Assembly: GCA_964343975.1 (NCBI GenBank)
Contig: CAYFLU010000002.1
Location: 14,340-78,339 of the forward strand
Direction: 5' to 3'
Source: SCUN01 sp964343975
GTDB lineage: Bacteria; Acidobacteriota; Vicinamibacteria; Vicinamibacterales; SCN-69-37
DNA length: 64,000 bases
Shown piece by piece: positions 52,581-61,055 of the stretch (position 1 is its first letter; each line of letters begins with the position of its first letter). The notes below the pieces were generated by a model. That model was not told the origin of the DNA. It saw nothing but the letters and a program-made list of their open reading frames with translations, and searched no databases. The translations under genes were made by a program, and so were the position numbers.

Positions 52581-53798
52581 ATGCCGCGCGTCGCGCTGGT
52601 CCTGACCCGCCTCAATGTCGGCGGCCCCGCCACCCAGGTGGCGATTGTGGCCGACCATCTTCCCGAGCGCGGCTATGTGGCGCGTCTGTTCCATGGGCAG
52701 TTGTCGGCCGGCGAGGGCGACATGAGCTACCTGTTCGCTCCCTCGATCGATCGAGAGCCGATCGCGGGGCTTCGCCGCGAGGTCGCGCCGCTCGACGACC
52801 TGCGAGCGTTGTGGCAGACCTATCGCGCATTCTGCCGGTTGCGGCCGGCGGTCGTGCACACGCACACGGCCAAGGCGGGAACCATTGGTCGGCTGGCCGC
52901 GCTCGGATACAACCTGACGATCGGCCGGGAGCATCCGGCCGGAATCGCTCACACGTATCACGGGCACGTCTTCGAGGGGTACTTCGGTTCACTGTCCACG
53001 CGGATCTTTCTGGCGATCGAACGCTGGTTGGCGCGGCATACCGACATCGTCGTCGCGATCGCTCCGGCCGTGGCACGGGACCTCGTCGAGACATTTGCGG
53101 TCGCGCCGGTGGAGCGTGTGCGGGTCGTGCCGCTCGGCCTTGACCTCGCGCCGTTCGCGGCCGTCGATGACAACGCGCGCCGGTCGGCGCGCGCCGCGCT
53201 CGGCGTGGCACCTGGGCGCCTGGTCGTCACCACCGCCGGCCGCCTGACGGACATCAAGCGTCACGACTTGTTTCTGGAGATGGCCGCGGCCATTCGTCGC
53301 CGCCGGGCCGACGTTGATTTTCTGATTGCCGGTGATGGGGAACTGCGCGCGACGCTTGAAGCGCAAGCCGCCGCGCTCGGACTCGGAGAGGCCGTGCGGT
53401 TCTTGGGATGGCGCAAGGATCTGGCGACCCTCTATGGCGCCACCGACCTTTTCGTGCTGACCTCACGCAATGAGGGCACACCGGTCGCGCTCATGGAGGC
53501 GATGGCGACCGCCGTGCCCGGGATCAGCACGGACGTCGGCGGCGTTCGTGATGTGATCACGGGACCAGAGCGCGGTGTGCTGGTGCCGTTCGGCTCCGGC
53601 CAGGCATTGGCGGATGCGGCCCTGTCGTTGTTGGAGGCGCCCGAACGGCGGCACGCCATGGGGGCGGCCGCCCGCGCCGATGTTGTGGCCCGATTCGGTC
53701 TCGATCGCCTGCTCGACAACACTGTGGCGTTGTACGACGACCTACGGGCGGCGTCCGCGCAGCGGGTGCGAGGCGAGAACCCGTCGCCAGTGAAATAA
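52581..53798 (+). CDS. Family 4 glycosyltransferase
   Basis: A protein of 405 residues. VALVLTRLNVGGPATQVAIV is the GT-B acceptor-side start, HTHTAKAGTIGRLAA and VVPLGLDLAPF are typical of GT4 (WbpH/PglA-like), and LFVLTSRNEGTPVALMEAMA with GISTDVGGVRDVI is the donor site. It is a good candidate for the second sugar, placed directly after the lipid-priming enzyme. ATG 52581 or GTG 52575 (4-base overlap) are possible starts. Confidence 0.88.
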   Translation: MPRVALVLTRLNVGGPATQVAIVADHLPERGYVARLFHGQLSAGEGDMSYLFAPSIDREPIAGLRREVAPLDDLRALWQTYRAFCRLRPAVVHTHTAKAGTIGRLAALGYNLTIGREHPAGIAHTYHGHVFEGYFGSLSTRIFLAIERWLARHTDIVVAIAPAVARDLVETFAVAPVERVRVVPLGLDLAPFAAVDDNARRSARAALGVAPGRLVVTTAGRLTDIKRHDLFLEMAAAIRRRRADVDFLIAGDGELRATLEAQAAALGLGEAVRFLGWRKDLATLYGATDLFVLTSRNEGTPVALMEAMATAVPGISTDVGGVRDVITGPERGVLVPFGSGQALADAALSLLEAPERRHAMGAAARADVVARFGLDRLLDNTVALYDDLRAASAQRVRGENPSPVK

Positions 53799-53806
53799 TA
53801 CGGACC

Positions 53807-55177
53807 GTGATTGAGCTGTCTCGAAGCGCTCTGATCGGCGCGGTGGTGGCCGGGGTCGCGGTCGGCGTGGCCTACGCCACCTCGCCGTCACTCGTCATCT
53901 GCGGTGTGGCTCTTGGCGGGATTGTCACGTGGGCTCAGCGTGGAACCTCCCCACGCGAGCGGCGCTGGGTCATCGGCCTCTTGGTGGCCTCGCTGGCGCT
54001 CCGCGCACTCGTGTTGGCCGGGTTCTTCCTCTTTGGTGGTTCACGCGAGTCGCTCCCGGTGCTGGTGGGCGATGAGTGGCTGATCAAGTGGCGTTCCTTG
54101 CTGCTCGTCAATCTCGCCCTCGGGCGCCCGCTGGCGCCTCCCGACTACTTCAACGTCCTCGAGGCCTACGGCCGGACGAGTCTCATGAACGTGTTCGGCG
54201 TGTGGCAGTACGTCGTCGGCCCTGCGCCGTACGGCGTTCACCTCCTCAACGTCGTGTTCTGGTTCGCGGCTGCGGTGCTGATGTTTCGCACCGCCCGGCG
54301 TGCGTTTGGTCCGATTCCCGCGTGGCTGGGCCTCGTGATGCTGTTGTGCATGCCGACCTTGTTCGTGTGGTCTGTGTCGGCGCTCAAGGAACCCCTGTTT
54401 TTTCTCATGACGGCGCTGGCGTTGGCCGGTGCCTACGGCGTGCTGACTGGCCCAGGTGTGGGCCGCCGGCTCCTTGGCGCGTGCGCGCTGGCGGCGGGTT
54501 GTTGGGGTATCGATCCCATTCGATCGAGCGCCCTGTTTGTCACCGCCGGCGGTGTGGCGGTTGGCGTCATCGGGTGGCTGATGACACGGCGTGCGTGGCC
54601 GTGGGCGCTGGCGGCGGTTCTCGCGTTGACGGTTGGTGGACGGGTGCTCTCGCACCCGCGCGTCGCCACGCCGCTCACGCAGGCGATCGCCACCGCAGCC
54701 AACTATCAGCGCGGTAGTGTCCGCACCGTCGGGTATTCCTATCTGCTGCTCGATCAGCACTACTACATGGACTACGGCGCAGACGGCATTCGCACGATGC
54801 CGTGGGATGAGGCCGGGCGGTATGTGGTGCGTGCGATCGGCAGCTTCGTGATCCAACCGATTCCGTGGGAGGCCAAGTCGCGGGCCATGGTGGTCTTCAT
54901 CGGCCAGCAGATGCTGTGGTACTTGCTGTTCGCGTTCGCCGGCATTGGCGCCGTCGCCGGCTGGCGTCGCGATGCCACGCTGACCTGGATCATCATCGGC
55001 TACTTCATCGTGGCCGGCGCGGTCGTGGCGCTCTTCAGCGGGAACATCGGGACCTTCGTACGGTTCCGTGACTCGGTGGTGACTATAATCGTGTGGCTCA
55101 GTGCTTTGGGCGCCGCTGTCTCGCTCGAGTGGGCCGCGCGACGTTTCTCCGGAGATTCACGTGATGCCTCTGCTTGA
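53807..55177 (+). CDS. Multi-membrane protein of unknown function, possibly GT-C-like
   Basis: A protein of 456 residues with about 10-12 hydrophobic helices. The first long loop (about 80-125) holds SLPVLVGDEWLIKWRS and LAPPDYFNVLEAYGR, and a later loop SYLLLDQHYYMDYGADGIR. The arrangement is like GT-C or O-antigen ligase/polymerase-type membrane proteins, but I see no family-specific signature. A Wzy-like polymerase is possible, since none other is visible in the window. GTG 53807 is used. The end overlaps the next start by 14 bases. Confidence 0.65.
   Translation: MIELSRSALIGAVVAGVAVGVAYATSPSLVICGVALGGIVTWAQRGTSPRERRWVIGLLVASLALRALVLAGFFLFGGSRESLPVLVGDEWLIKWRSLLLVNLALGRPLAPPDYFNVLEAYGRTSLMNVFGVWQYVVGPAPYGVHLLNVVFWFAAAVLMFRTARRAFGPIPAWLGLVMLLCMPTLFVWSVSALKEPLFFLMTALALAGAYGVLTGPGVGRRLLGACALAAGCWGIDPIRSSALFVTAGGVAVGVIGWLMTRRAWPWALAAVLALTVGGRVLSHPRVATPLTQAIATAANYQRGSVRTVGYSYLLLDQHYYMDYGADGIRTMPWDEAGRYVVRAIGSFVIQPIPWEAKSRAMVVFIGQQMLWYLLFAFAGIGAVAGWRRDATLTWIIIGYFIVAGAVVALFSGNIGTFVRFRDSVVTIIVWLSALGAAVSLEWAARRFSGDSRDASA
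55084..55089 (+). promoter_or_regulatory. Perfect TATAAT hexamer upstream of the DUF4330 gene
   Basis: A consensus -10 box TATAAT lies inside the membrane-protein gene, about 75 bases before ATG 55164. A TG is found just upstream but with a two-base gap, so it is not a strict extended -10. The expected -35 position (around 55061-55066, CGGTTC) is poor. It could be an internal promoter for the downstream genes; a chance match in coding sequence is equally possible. Confidence 0.22.
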
Positions 55178-56399
55178 TGATCGTGGGCGCTTTTTCGGCA
55201 AGGTCAACCTGATCGATGCCGCGGTCGTCGCGGTCGTGCTTGGATTGATTCCGCTCGGCTATGCGTCGTGGGGATTGTTCAAGACGCCGGCGACCAAGCT
55301 GATTTCCGTGTCTCCGGCGCAGCTCAAGCCGAATGACGCCAACCAGCACCTCGTATTGAACGGTGAGGGATTGCGGCCCTACCTGCGAGCGTTCGTGGGA
55401 CAGGGCGGCCCGTCGCGCTATCTTTTTGAAACGCCGACGCGGTCCGAGATCGTCCCGCCGGCATTGCCGCCCGGCAAATACGACGTCTTCCTGGCGGATG
55501 AAACGCAGGAAGTCACGCGTGTGCCGAATGCGTTCACGGTAATTGCCACTCCGCCGCCGACCATCGCGTCCGCCACGCCTGCGGTCCTGGAATACACACG
55601 CGAGCCGCAGCACATCACGCTGAAGGGCGAGCGGTTTCCACCGGTCTTGAAAGTGACCGTCGGTCCGGTCGAGGCCGGCTACAAGGCTGAATCGGATACA
55701 CGCGCGGAACTGACGACGCCACCGTTGCCCCCCGGCACGTTCGACATCGTGCTGTCGGACACGGTGCAGGAACTTGTCCGTCTGCCCAAGGCGATCACGG
55801 TGCCGAAGCCAACCATCCAGCAGCTGATGCCCGCCACGGTCGAGGCGACCCGCGATTCGCAGCGCATCGAGTTTTCGGGGAAGCATTTTCAGCCGACGCT
55901 GCGCATGTTCGTGGGCTGGCGCGAAGTGAATCCGACGTTCGTATCGCTCGAGCATGGCGAGTTCGCACTGCCGCCGTTGCCGGCTGGCCGCTATGACGTC
56001 GCGGTCTTTGACGCCTCGGGGACGACGGAACTGGCCCGGTATCCAAAGGCGGTAACGGTGCGTGCGGTCGAGAGCGCCGACGTGACGGTTCAGGTGCGGT
56101 TTGTCGTTCGCCCCGAAGTGCTGGCCGTTGTGAAGCAGATGAAGCCAGGCGACACCGTGCGTCCCGGCATCGTCTTCCAGTCGCTGGTCGAGCGGGAGAC
56201 GCTGGCGCCGAGTACCCGCGTCGAGCGGCGGGAAGGCACGCTCGTGGTGGTGGAAGCGCAACTGCGCGTCTCTGCTCAGTGGCGTGCCGATGTATGGCAA
56301 TACGACGGCCAGACACTGCGGGCCGGTGCGCCGTTCTCGCTGAAGACCGCGACCTTCGACATCAACGGGGACATCCTTGGGACCAACCGACTCCGCTGA
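55164..56399 (+). CDS. DUF4330-type anchored protein with three inserted IPT/TIG-like repeats
   Basis: A protein of 411 residues. The start DDRGRFFGKVNLIDAAVVAV with one helix (about 15-32), and near the end ADVTVQVRFVVRPEVLAVVK with a GD motif, match the two ends of DUF4330. Between them (45-300) sit three Ig-like repeats of about 83 residues, each with a xxYxREPQHI/LKGERF-like strand and PPLPPGxxDVxLxD loop, as in IPT/TIG domains. It is probably anchored in the inner membrane with the repeats in the periplasm, perhaps as a glycan-binding or scaffold protein. ATG 55164 has GGAGA 8 bases upstream. Confidence 0.78.
   Translation: MPLLDDRGRFFGKVNLIDAAVVAVVLGLIPLGYASWGLFKTPATKLISVSPAQLKPNDANQHLVLNGEGLRPYLRAFVGQGGPSRYLFETPTRSEIVPPALPPGKYDVFLADETQEVTRVPNAFTVIATPPPTIASATPAVLEYTREPQHITLKGERFPPVLKVTVGPVEAGYKAESDTRAELTTPPLPPGTFDIVLSDTVQELVRLPKAITVPKPTIQQLMPATVEATRDSQRIEFSGKHFQPTLRMFVGWREVNPTFVSLEHGEFALPPLPAGRYDVAVFDASGTTELARYPKAVTVRAVESADVTVQVRFVVRPEVLAVVKQMKPGDTVRPGIVFQSLVERETLAPSTRVERREGTLVVVEAQLRVSAQWRADVWQYDGQTLRAGAPFSLKTATFDINGDILGTNRLR
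55296..56063 (+). repeat. Three tandem TIG/IPT-like protein repeats
   Basis: Residues 45-128, 132-213 and 216-300 of the DUF4330 protein align with each other around the pattern I..xxPA.....D.Q.I.L.G..F.P.L...VG and PPLPPG.YDV.L.D. The DNA copies are diverged, so this is an old repeat, not a recent tandem duplication. Confidence 0.7.
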
Positions 56400-56424
56400 T
56401 CGCCCCGGGCGTCGCGTACGCCAG

Positions 56425-56895
56425 ATGGTGGAGCACAGCGTGCTGGTTGGCCCGGTGATCCGCGTGGCCCGCCAGAGCGTGGTGTGCCGCGGGTTCGTCC
56501 GCTTGGCACGGTCGCTGTCGGGGACCTCATCCGCGTTCGGACGTGCCGTGCAACGGCGTCCCGCCTCGCGTGAACTGGTCGTGGCGTCGGCGGTCGGTAC
56601 GAGCGGTTTGCCGCGCCTCGGTGACGAGTGGCTGCGCGCCAGTGCGACCTCGTGGCGTCACTCAGCGGTGCGCCGGCTCCTTGTGGAGCGCTTGGGCGTG
56701 TCGTCGGCCGAGTCTGCCGTTGCCATGGCCGGCGTCTTGTGCCTCTCTGCGGCGGTGACGTCGGTGGCCCTGCTCGCGCCCTCGATTCGCGAGCAGCCTG
56801 CGCATCTCATCGGGCCGGCGGTCATGGCGCTGGTGGGTGTGGTTGCGGTGAGCGCCGCCCCAGCGCTCGTGGCGGCGTGGCGCCACAAGCGATGA
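56425..56895 (+). CDS. Small membrane protein of unknown function
   Basis: About 156 residues from ATG 56425; TTG 56377 would add 16 residues and overlap the previous gene. A basic helical N-terminal half is followed by two hydrophobic helices (about 95-115 and 122-145: VAMAGVLCLSAAVTSVALL and LIGPAVMALVGVVAVSAA). No family is recognised. It overlaps the GT39-CBM gene by 4 bases and may be an accessory subunit of one of the neighbouring membrane enzymes. Confidence 0.58.
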   Translation: MVEHSVLVGPVIRVARQSVVCRGFVRLARSLSGTSSAFGRAVQRRPASRELVVASAVGTSGLPRLGDEWLRASATSWRHSAVRRLLVERLGVSSAESAVAMAGVLCLSAAVTSVALLAPSIREQPAHLIGPAVMALVGVVAVSAAPALVAAWRHKR

Positions 56896-59255
56896 ACGAC
56901 GTGACCGCGCCGCTGCCGGCTCGACGTCTGCCGGAATGGGCCGCGCTCGGCCTGGTGGTGGCCCTCGGCATCGAACTCCGACTGCTGTTTCGCACGGGAC
57001 TCGCGGATCTCGACGCGCTGATCTATTCACACCTCGCTCGCAATGTCGCCGACGGTGTCTTCCAGCTGCACTATCCGGGCCTGCCGGTCGGGACGACGAC
57101 GCGCGTGGGCCTGTACGGCCCCGTGGCGATCTTCTACAAGCTGTTCGGCGTCAATGAGGCGACCACATTTGCGTGGACCTTCCTCTGCGCCATCGCCGGG
57201 ATCCTACTGGCCTACGCCATTGCCCGCCGTGTGGCAGGCGAAGCGGCCGGGTTGCTGTCCGCGTTCGTGTGGACGATTCTGCCAGCCGGGGTCGCCGCAT
57301 CCACGGCGTTGATGGGCGACGTGCCGATCGCCACCTTCAGCATGGGCGTGGTCTACGCGGTACTGGTGGCTGAACACGCCAAGGGGTGGCGATGGATCGC
57401 GGCCGTGGTTGGCGCGCTGGCCTGCCTCGTAGTGGGTTTTGCGAGCAAGCCCGCGGTGTCGCTGATCCTGGTGTTCTTGGTCGTGTACGCGATGTGGCGG
57501 CGGCCACGGAGCGTGGCCGCGTGGGTTGGCCTGGCGGCGGCGGTGTTCGCGGCGTTGATCGCCTATCGCATTTACACGTCACAAACCTCGTGGTCCATGT
57601 CGTGGCTGTGGTTGACGGTGGTACCGTCGACGCGCGCCATCGTCACCGCATCGTCCGACTGGTGGTCCCACGTGGTCATGGGATCGCCCGAATTCCAGTG
57701 GATTGCGCCACTCTGGATCGTTGCGGTGGCGGTGCTCGTCGCGACGCGACGACGTGAAGCCTCGGTGCCGCTGCTGTGGCTCGCATCGCTCTTTCTGTAC
57801 CTCGAGTTCGGCACACGCTCGCTGGCGTTCTACGATCCCATCACGACCGCGTCACTGGGCGTGGGGATCACGCGCCACTTCCTGTTGATTGCGGCGCCGG
57901 CCGCCGTCGTGACCGGGATCTACCTCGGCCAGTCGCTCTCGGCCGCACAGGCGCGCGTGCTCGTCGGCACGGCCGCAGTGCTCGTCGGTCTCATCGCGTG
58001 GCAGGGGACGCGGCACGCCACCTATCTCGACTGGGGCATTACCGGTGAGACGGTGCTGCCGTTTGAGGCCAAGTCGGCGGTGGCGACCGCCTTCGTCATT
58101 CTTGCCGGGATGGCCACGCCGCTGTTCGTCATGGGCGCGCTGCGCCCGCGCCATCTCGCGTGGTGCGGACTCTATCTCGTCGCGTTGGGCGTTGCGTCGC
58201 TCAACCCAAGCTACCGTGCGGCGTCGGTCTACCGGGCCGTGTGGCCCGAGACGATGGCCGAGGCCGTGCGCTTTCTGCAGAAGACGCCGACGGTGCCGGT
58301 CTTTGTCCAGAATCCGATCTTTGCGCAGCGGCTGGACTACGTCTCGGGGTTCCGTCTGGGCCATGCCTCGTCGATTCGCGACGTGGCCACGCCCCGCATC
58401 GTTCTGGCTCCCCAGGATCCGGGCGTGATCGACGACGGGTTGGTGTTGATCGACGAGTACTACCTGCGCGCGTCACACGACGCTGCGTGGGGGGACGGTC
58501 CCGCGTATTTCTCGGCGCCGCCGGCCAACTTTGTCGAGGTTGCCCGTTTCGGTGATCGGCCCGGTTACCGGCTACGCGTCTATCGCGTGTCGCTGGAGGC
58601 GGCGCGCCAGACACTTGATCAGGCGCGGACCGCGGCGCTCGCGCAGCCGACTCCGGCGGCGCTCAAAGCGTGGCTCGGCGCCGCCGCCGGTGCGCACCAG
58701 TACTGCGAGGGCGCTGGGGTGTGGCAGCGAATGCGCGAGTCGGCGCCCGCGAGTCTCGACGGCTTCGATCCTATTCCGCTCCTCCGCGCCTGTCTTGAGG
58801 CCCAGCCCGATGCCGTGCGCGGCCCGAACCTGTTCGTCAATGGCGACTTTGCCAAAGGGCGCGACGCATGGGGATCAAATCCTGATGCGAAGGGGACGAT
58901 TGACGTCGTCCAGGACGGCCGCCGTGGCAATGCCTTCCACGTCAATTGGAGCGGCGGCAACTGGGCGGTGATCGAGCAGCAACAGACGCTCAAGCCCGAT
59001 ACGGCCTACGTCTACGAAGCCGATCTGAAGACGACGGCCGATGTGATTGCGCTCTATTGGGGCTCCGATATCGGCCGCATGGCCGACATGGGACGAACCT
59101 TCACCAACTGGACGCGCCTGCGGTACGTGTTCGTGACGCCGCATTGGGAGGGAAAGCCCTGGCACGCCAGCTTCAATCCGGTGCTGATGAAGGCGCCGGG
59201 CGAGGCATGGATCAAGTCGCTTCAGCTGTCAGAGCTGATCATTCCGCGCCGGTGA
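56892..59255 (+). CDS. GT39-like membrane glycosyltransferase with C-terminal carbohydrate-binding module
   Basis: A protein of 787 residues. Residues 1-450 are a GT-C enzyme with about 11 helices; the first loop has RTGLADLDALIYSHLARNV, the expected acidic catalytic region, and GLYGPVAIFYKLFG. The C-terminal 643-787 looks like a CBM_4_9-type jelly roll (NLFVNGDFAKGRDAWGS, GNWAVIEQQQTLKPDTAYVY). The module would be periplasmic and could hold the acceptor glycan. ATG 56892 overlaps the small membrane protein by 4 bases. Confidence 0.8.
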   Translation: MNDVTAPLPARRLPEWAALGLVVALGIELRLLFRTGLADLDALIYSHLARNVADGVFQLHYPGLPVGTTTRVGLYGPVAIFYKLFGVNEATTFAWTFLCAIAGILLAYAIARRVAGEAAGLLSAFVWTILPAGVAASTALMGDVPIATFSMGVVYAVLVAEHAKGWRWIAAVVGALACLVVGFASKPAVSLILVFLVVYAMWRRPRSVAAWVGLAAAVFAALIAYRIYTSQTSWSMSWLWLTVVPSTRAIVTASSDWWSHVVMGSPEFQWIAPLWIVAVAVLVATRRREASVPLLWLASLFLYLEFGTRSLAFYDPITTASLGVGITRHFLLIAAPAAVVTGIYLGQSLSAAQARVLVGTAAVLVGLIAWQGTRHATYLDWGITGETVLPFEAKSAVATAFVILAGMATPLFVMGALRPRHLAWCGLYLVALGVASLNPSYRAASVYRAVWPETMAEAVRFLQKTPTVPVFVQNPIFAQRLDYVSGFRLGHASSIRDVATPRIVLAPQDPGVIDDGLVLIDEYYLRASHDAAWGDGPAYFSAPPANFVEVARFGDRPGYRLRVYRVSLEAARQTLDQARTAALAQPTPAALKAWLGAAAGAHQYCEGAGVWQRMRESAPASLDGFDPIPLLRACLEAQPDAVRGPNLFVNGDFAKGRDAWGSNPDAKGTIDVVQDGRRGNAFHVNWSGGNWAVIEQQQTLKPDTAYVYEADLKTTADVIALYWGSDIGRMADMGRTFTNWTRLRYVFVTPHWEGKPWHASFNPVLMKAPGEAWIKSLQLSELIIPRR

Positions 59256-60517
59256 GCGAGTCGCGCATGCGCCTCTTGGTCTTTCCGCAATACGCCTACC
59301 CATGGAATCACGCCGTGGTCAACACCGTCTTCGAGACGCTGCTGCCTGCACGAGGGCATCACGTCGACATGATTCGCCCGATGGCGAACGTGACAGGCAT
59401 CACGCGCGTTGAGGCCCCGTGGGGAGGAACCGTCATCGGCTTTCCCGACGAGCCGCTCGGCGGCCGATGGCACAACATGCGGCGCTCTGCGCGGCTGCGC
59501 AGGTGGCTCGCGGACGCCCTTCGCATGTTCGCCGACCGCACGTTTGACGCCGTCCTCGTACGCAACGATCTGGTGCACGCCTCGGTTGCGGCGCATGAGG
59601 CCCGTCGCCGCGGCGTTCCGTTTCTCTACCAGCTGTCCTCTCCGGATGCCGAGTTCACGATTACGCGGGGACGTGAACGCGGCGGACTGGCCGGCGGGTA
59701 CATGCGTGTGCGCGGATACGCTGGGCTCGCGGTACGGCGACGGTTGACGCGCCGGGCTGATGCCGTGCTGGCGATCAGTGACGCCTTACGCCGGCACATG
59801 GTCGATGTCGATGGCGTCTCTGAGAGGCGCGCGTTTGCCTTCCCGATGGGCGTGCGCGCCGGGGCGCGGCCGGACGATCGTGAGATCGCAGCGGTGCGGC
59901 GAGAACTCCGCTTGCCGGAGGGGCGCACCATGGTGTTCAGCGGGGTGCTGGACCCCGTGCGAGAGCCGGCTTGGATGCTTGACGTATTCGATCAGGTTCG
60001 GGCTCGGATTCCGGATGCGGCGTTTCTGGTCGTCACGTATCAATCGGCCGAGGACGAACGGCGCCGTGCCTTCGAATCGGCAGCGAGGGCTCGTGGCGGC
60101 AATGTTTGTGTCGTTGGACCGGTGCCGTTTCACGACGTGCCCCGCTACCTGTGTGCGGCTGATGTCGCCGTGTCGCCCTATCGGCCGATGTTCGAGCACG
60201 CTGTGGTGTCTCCGACAAAAACGCTCGAAGCCATGGCGATGGGCGTGCCCGTCGTCGGCAATCTCGAAGTGGTCGAGCATCAGCTGTTGCTGGAGACGGT
60301 CGGTGGCGGACTCGGGGTGCGCTACGACGTCAACGACTTCGCCAATGCCGTGGTGGCGTTGATGCGCGATCCAGAGCGCCGAGCCGCCATGGGCGTGGCG
60401 GGCGGCGAGTGGGTCCGCGCCCATCGTAGCTACGATCACCTCACGGACTTTCTCGAACAGATTCTGCGCAGCCTCGGAAGCCCGTCACTTCTACGAGAGG
60501 TGCCGCATGTTCCGTAG
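59252..60517 (+). CDS. Family 4 glycosyltransferase
   Basis: A protein of 421 residues from GTG 59252; ATG 59267 (MRLLVFPQYAYP) is a reasonable alternative. It has a WbuB/WcaI-like layout with RNDLVHASVAAHEARRRG, FSGVLDPVREPAWMLDVF, and VGPVPFHDVPRYLCAADVAV followed by VSPTKTLEAMAMGVPVVGN. This is a full GT-B enzyme. The end overlaps the next gene by 11 bases. Confidence 0.86.
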   Translation: MSESRMRLLVFPQYAYPWNHAVVNTVFETLLPARGHHVDMIRPMANVTGITRVEAPWGGTVIGFPDEPLGGRWHNMRRSARLRRWLADALRMFADRTFDAVLVRNDLVHASVAAHEARRRGVPFLYQLSSPDAEFTITRGRERGGLAGGYMRVRGYAGLAVRRRLTRRADAVLAISDALRRHMVDVDGVSERRAFAFPMGVRAGARPDDREIAAVRRELRLPEGRTMVFSGVLDPVREPAWMLDVFDQVRARIPDAAFLVVTYQSAEDERRRAFESAARARGGNVCVVGPVPFHDVPRYLCAADVAVSPYRPMFEHAVVSPTKTLEAMAMGVPVVGNLEVVEHQLLLETVGGGLGVRYDVNDFANAVVALMRDPERRAAMGVAGGEWVRAHRSYDHLTDFLEQILRSLGSPSLLREVPHVP

Positions 60518-61055
60518 CGCGTGGCTGCGCGCCGCGCTGATTCCCGGCATCGCCCTCGCCACCGGGTTCGGCGTGTTTCGGCTGACCGACGTGGGGGCGC
60601 GTGCGGGTGTCTACGCGGAGGTTCAGGCCAACGGCCTGACCACCACGGTGCTGGTGCCGACCGACGAGGCGGTCGCGTCGGTCAGCGTGCCCGACGGCGT
60701 GCTCATGGCGTTTGTGCTGCACGATGCCCAGGGGATTTCCGATGAGGTGGTCGCAAGTGCCGCCGGTACCCTTGAAGTCGACGTCGCGGGGAGGCCGGGC
60801 GAGACACGCACAGTGGCGCTGTCGGCCGAGCGTGTCGACCGGAGGACCGTGCGTCTGTCCGCCCTGGAATGGCGCGCTCCGTGGCGCCCGGGCGAGGCCG
60901 CCTTCGACGTTCTGAACGCCGCCCGCCGTGACATCCACGTGGCGCTCGCCACGTCCTCTGTGCAGGCGGTGCTGCGTTTGCCTGACGGTCGGCGCGCGTC
61001 CGTGACGATTGGTCCGCGGACCTATGTGCCGTCACTTTCGGGAGCGCGACGATGA
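60507..61055 (+). CDS. Signal-anchored protein of unknown function upstream of the second GT87-propeller gene
   Basis: A protein of 182 residues with an N-terminal hydrophobic helix (about 6-23: WLRAALIPGIALATGFGVF) and a beta-rich periplasmic part (TTTVLVPTDEAVASVSV, RRTVRLSALEW). No family is recognised. Like the 30.8 kb gene it directly precedes, by a 4-base overlap, a GT87-propeller fusion, although the two small proteins show no obvious sequence similarity to me. ATG 60507 overlaps the previous gene by 11 bases. Confidence 0.65.
   Translation: MFRSAWLRAALIPGIALATGFGVFRLTDVGARAGVYAEVQANGLTTTVLVPTDEAVASVSVPDGVLMAFVLHDAQGISDEVVASAAGTLEVDVAGRPGETRTVALSAERVDRRTVRLSALEWRAPWRPGEAAFDVLNAARRDIHVALATSSVQAVLRLPDGRRASVTIGPRTYVPSLSGARR

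Noticed and set aside
53791..53801. The AT-rich stretch around the GT4 stop (AAATAATAC) as a promoter
   Set aside because: No acceptable -35 box lies at a suitable distance; the stop codon itself explains part of the AT content.
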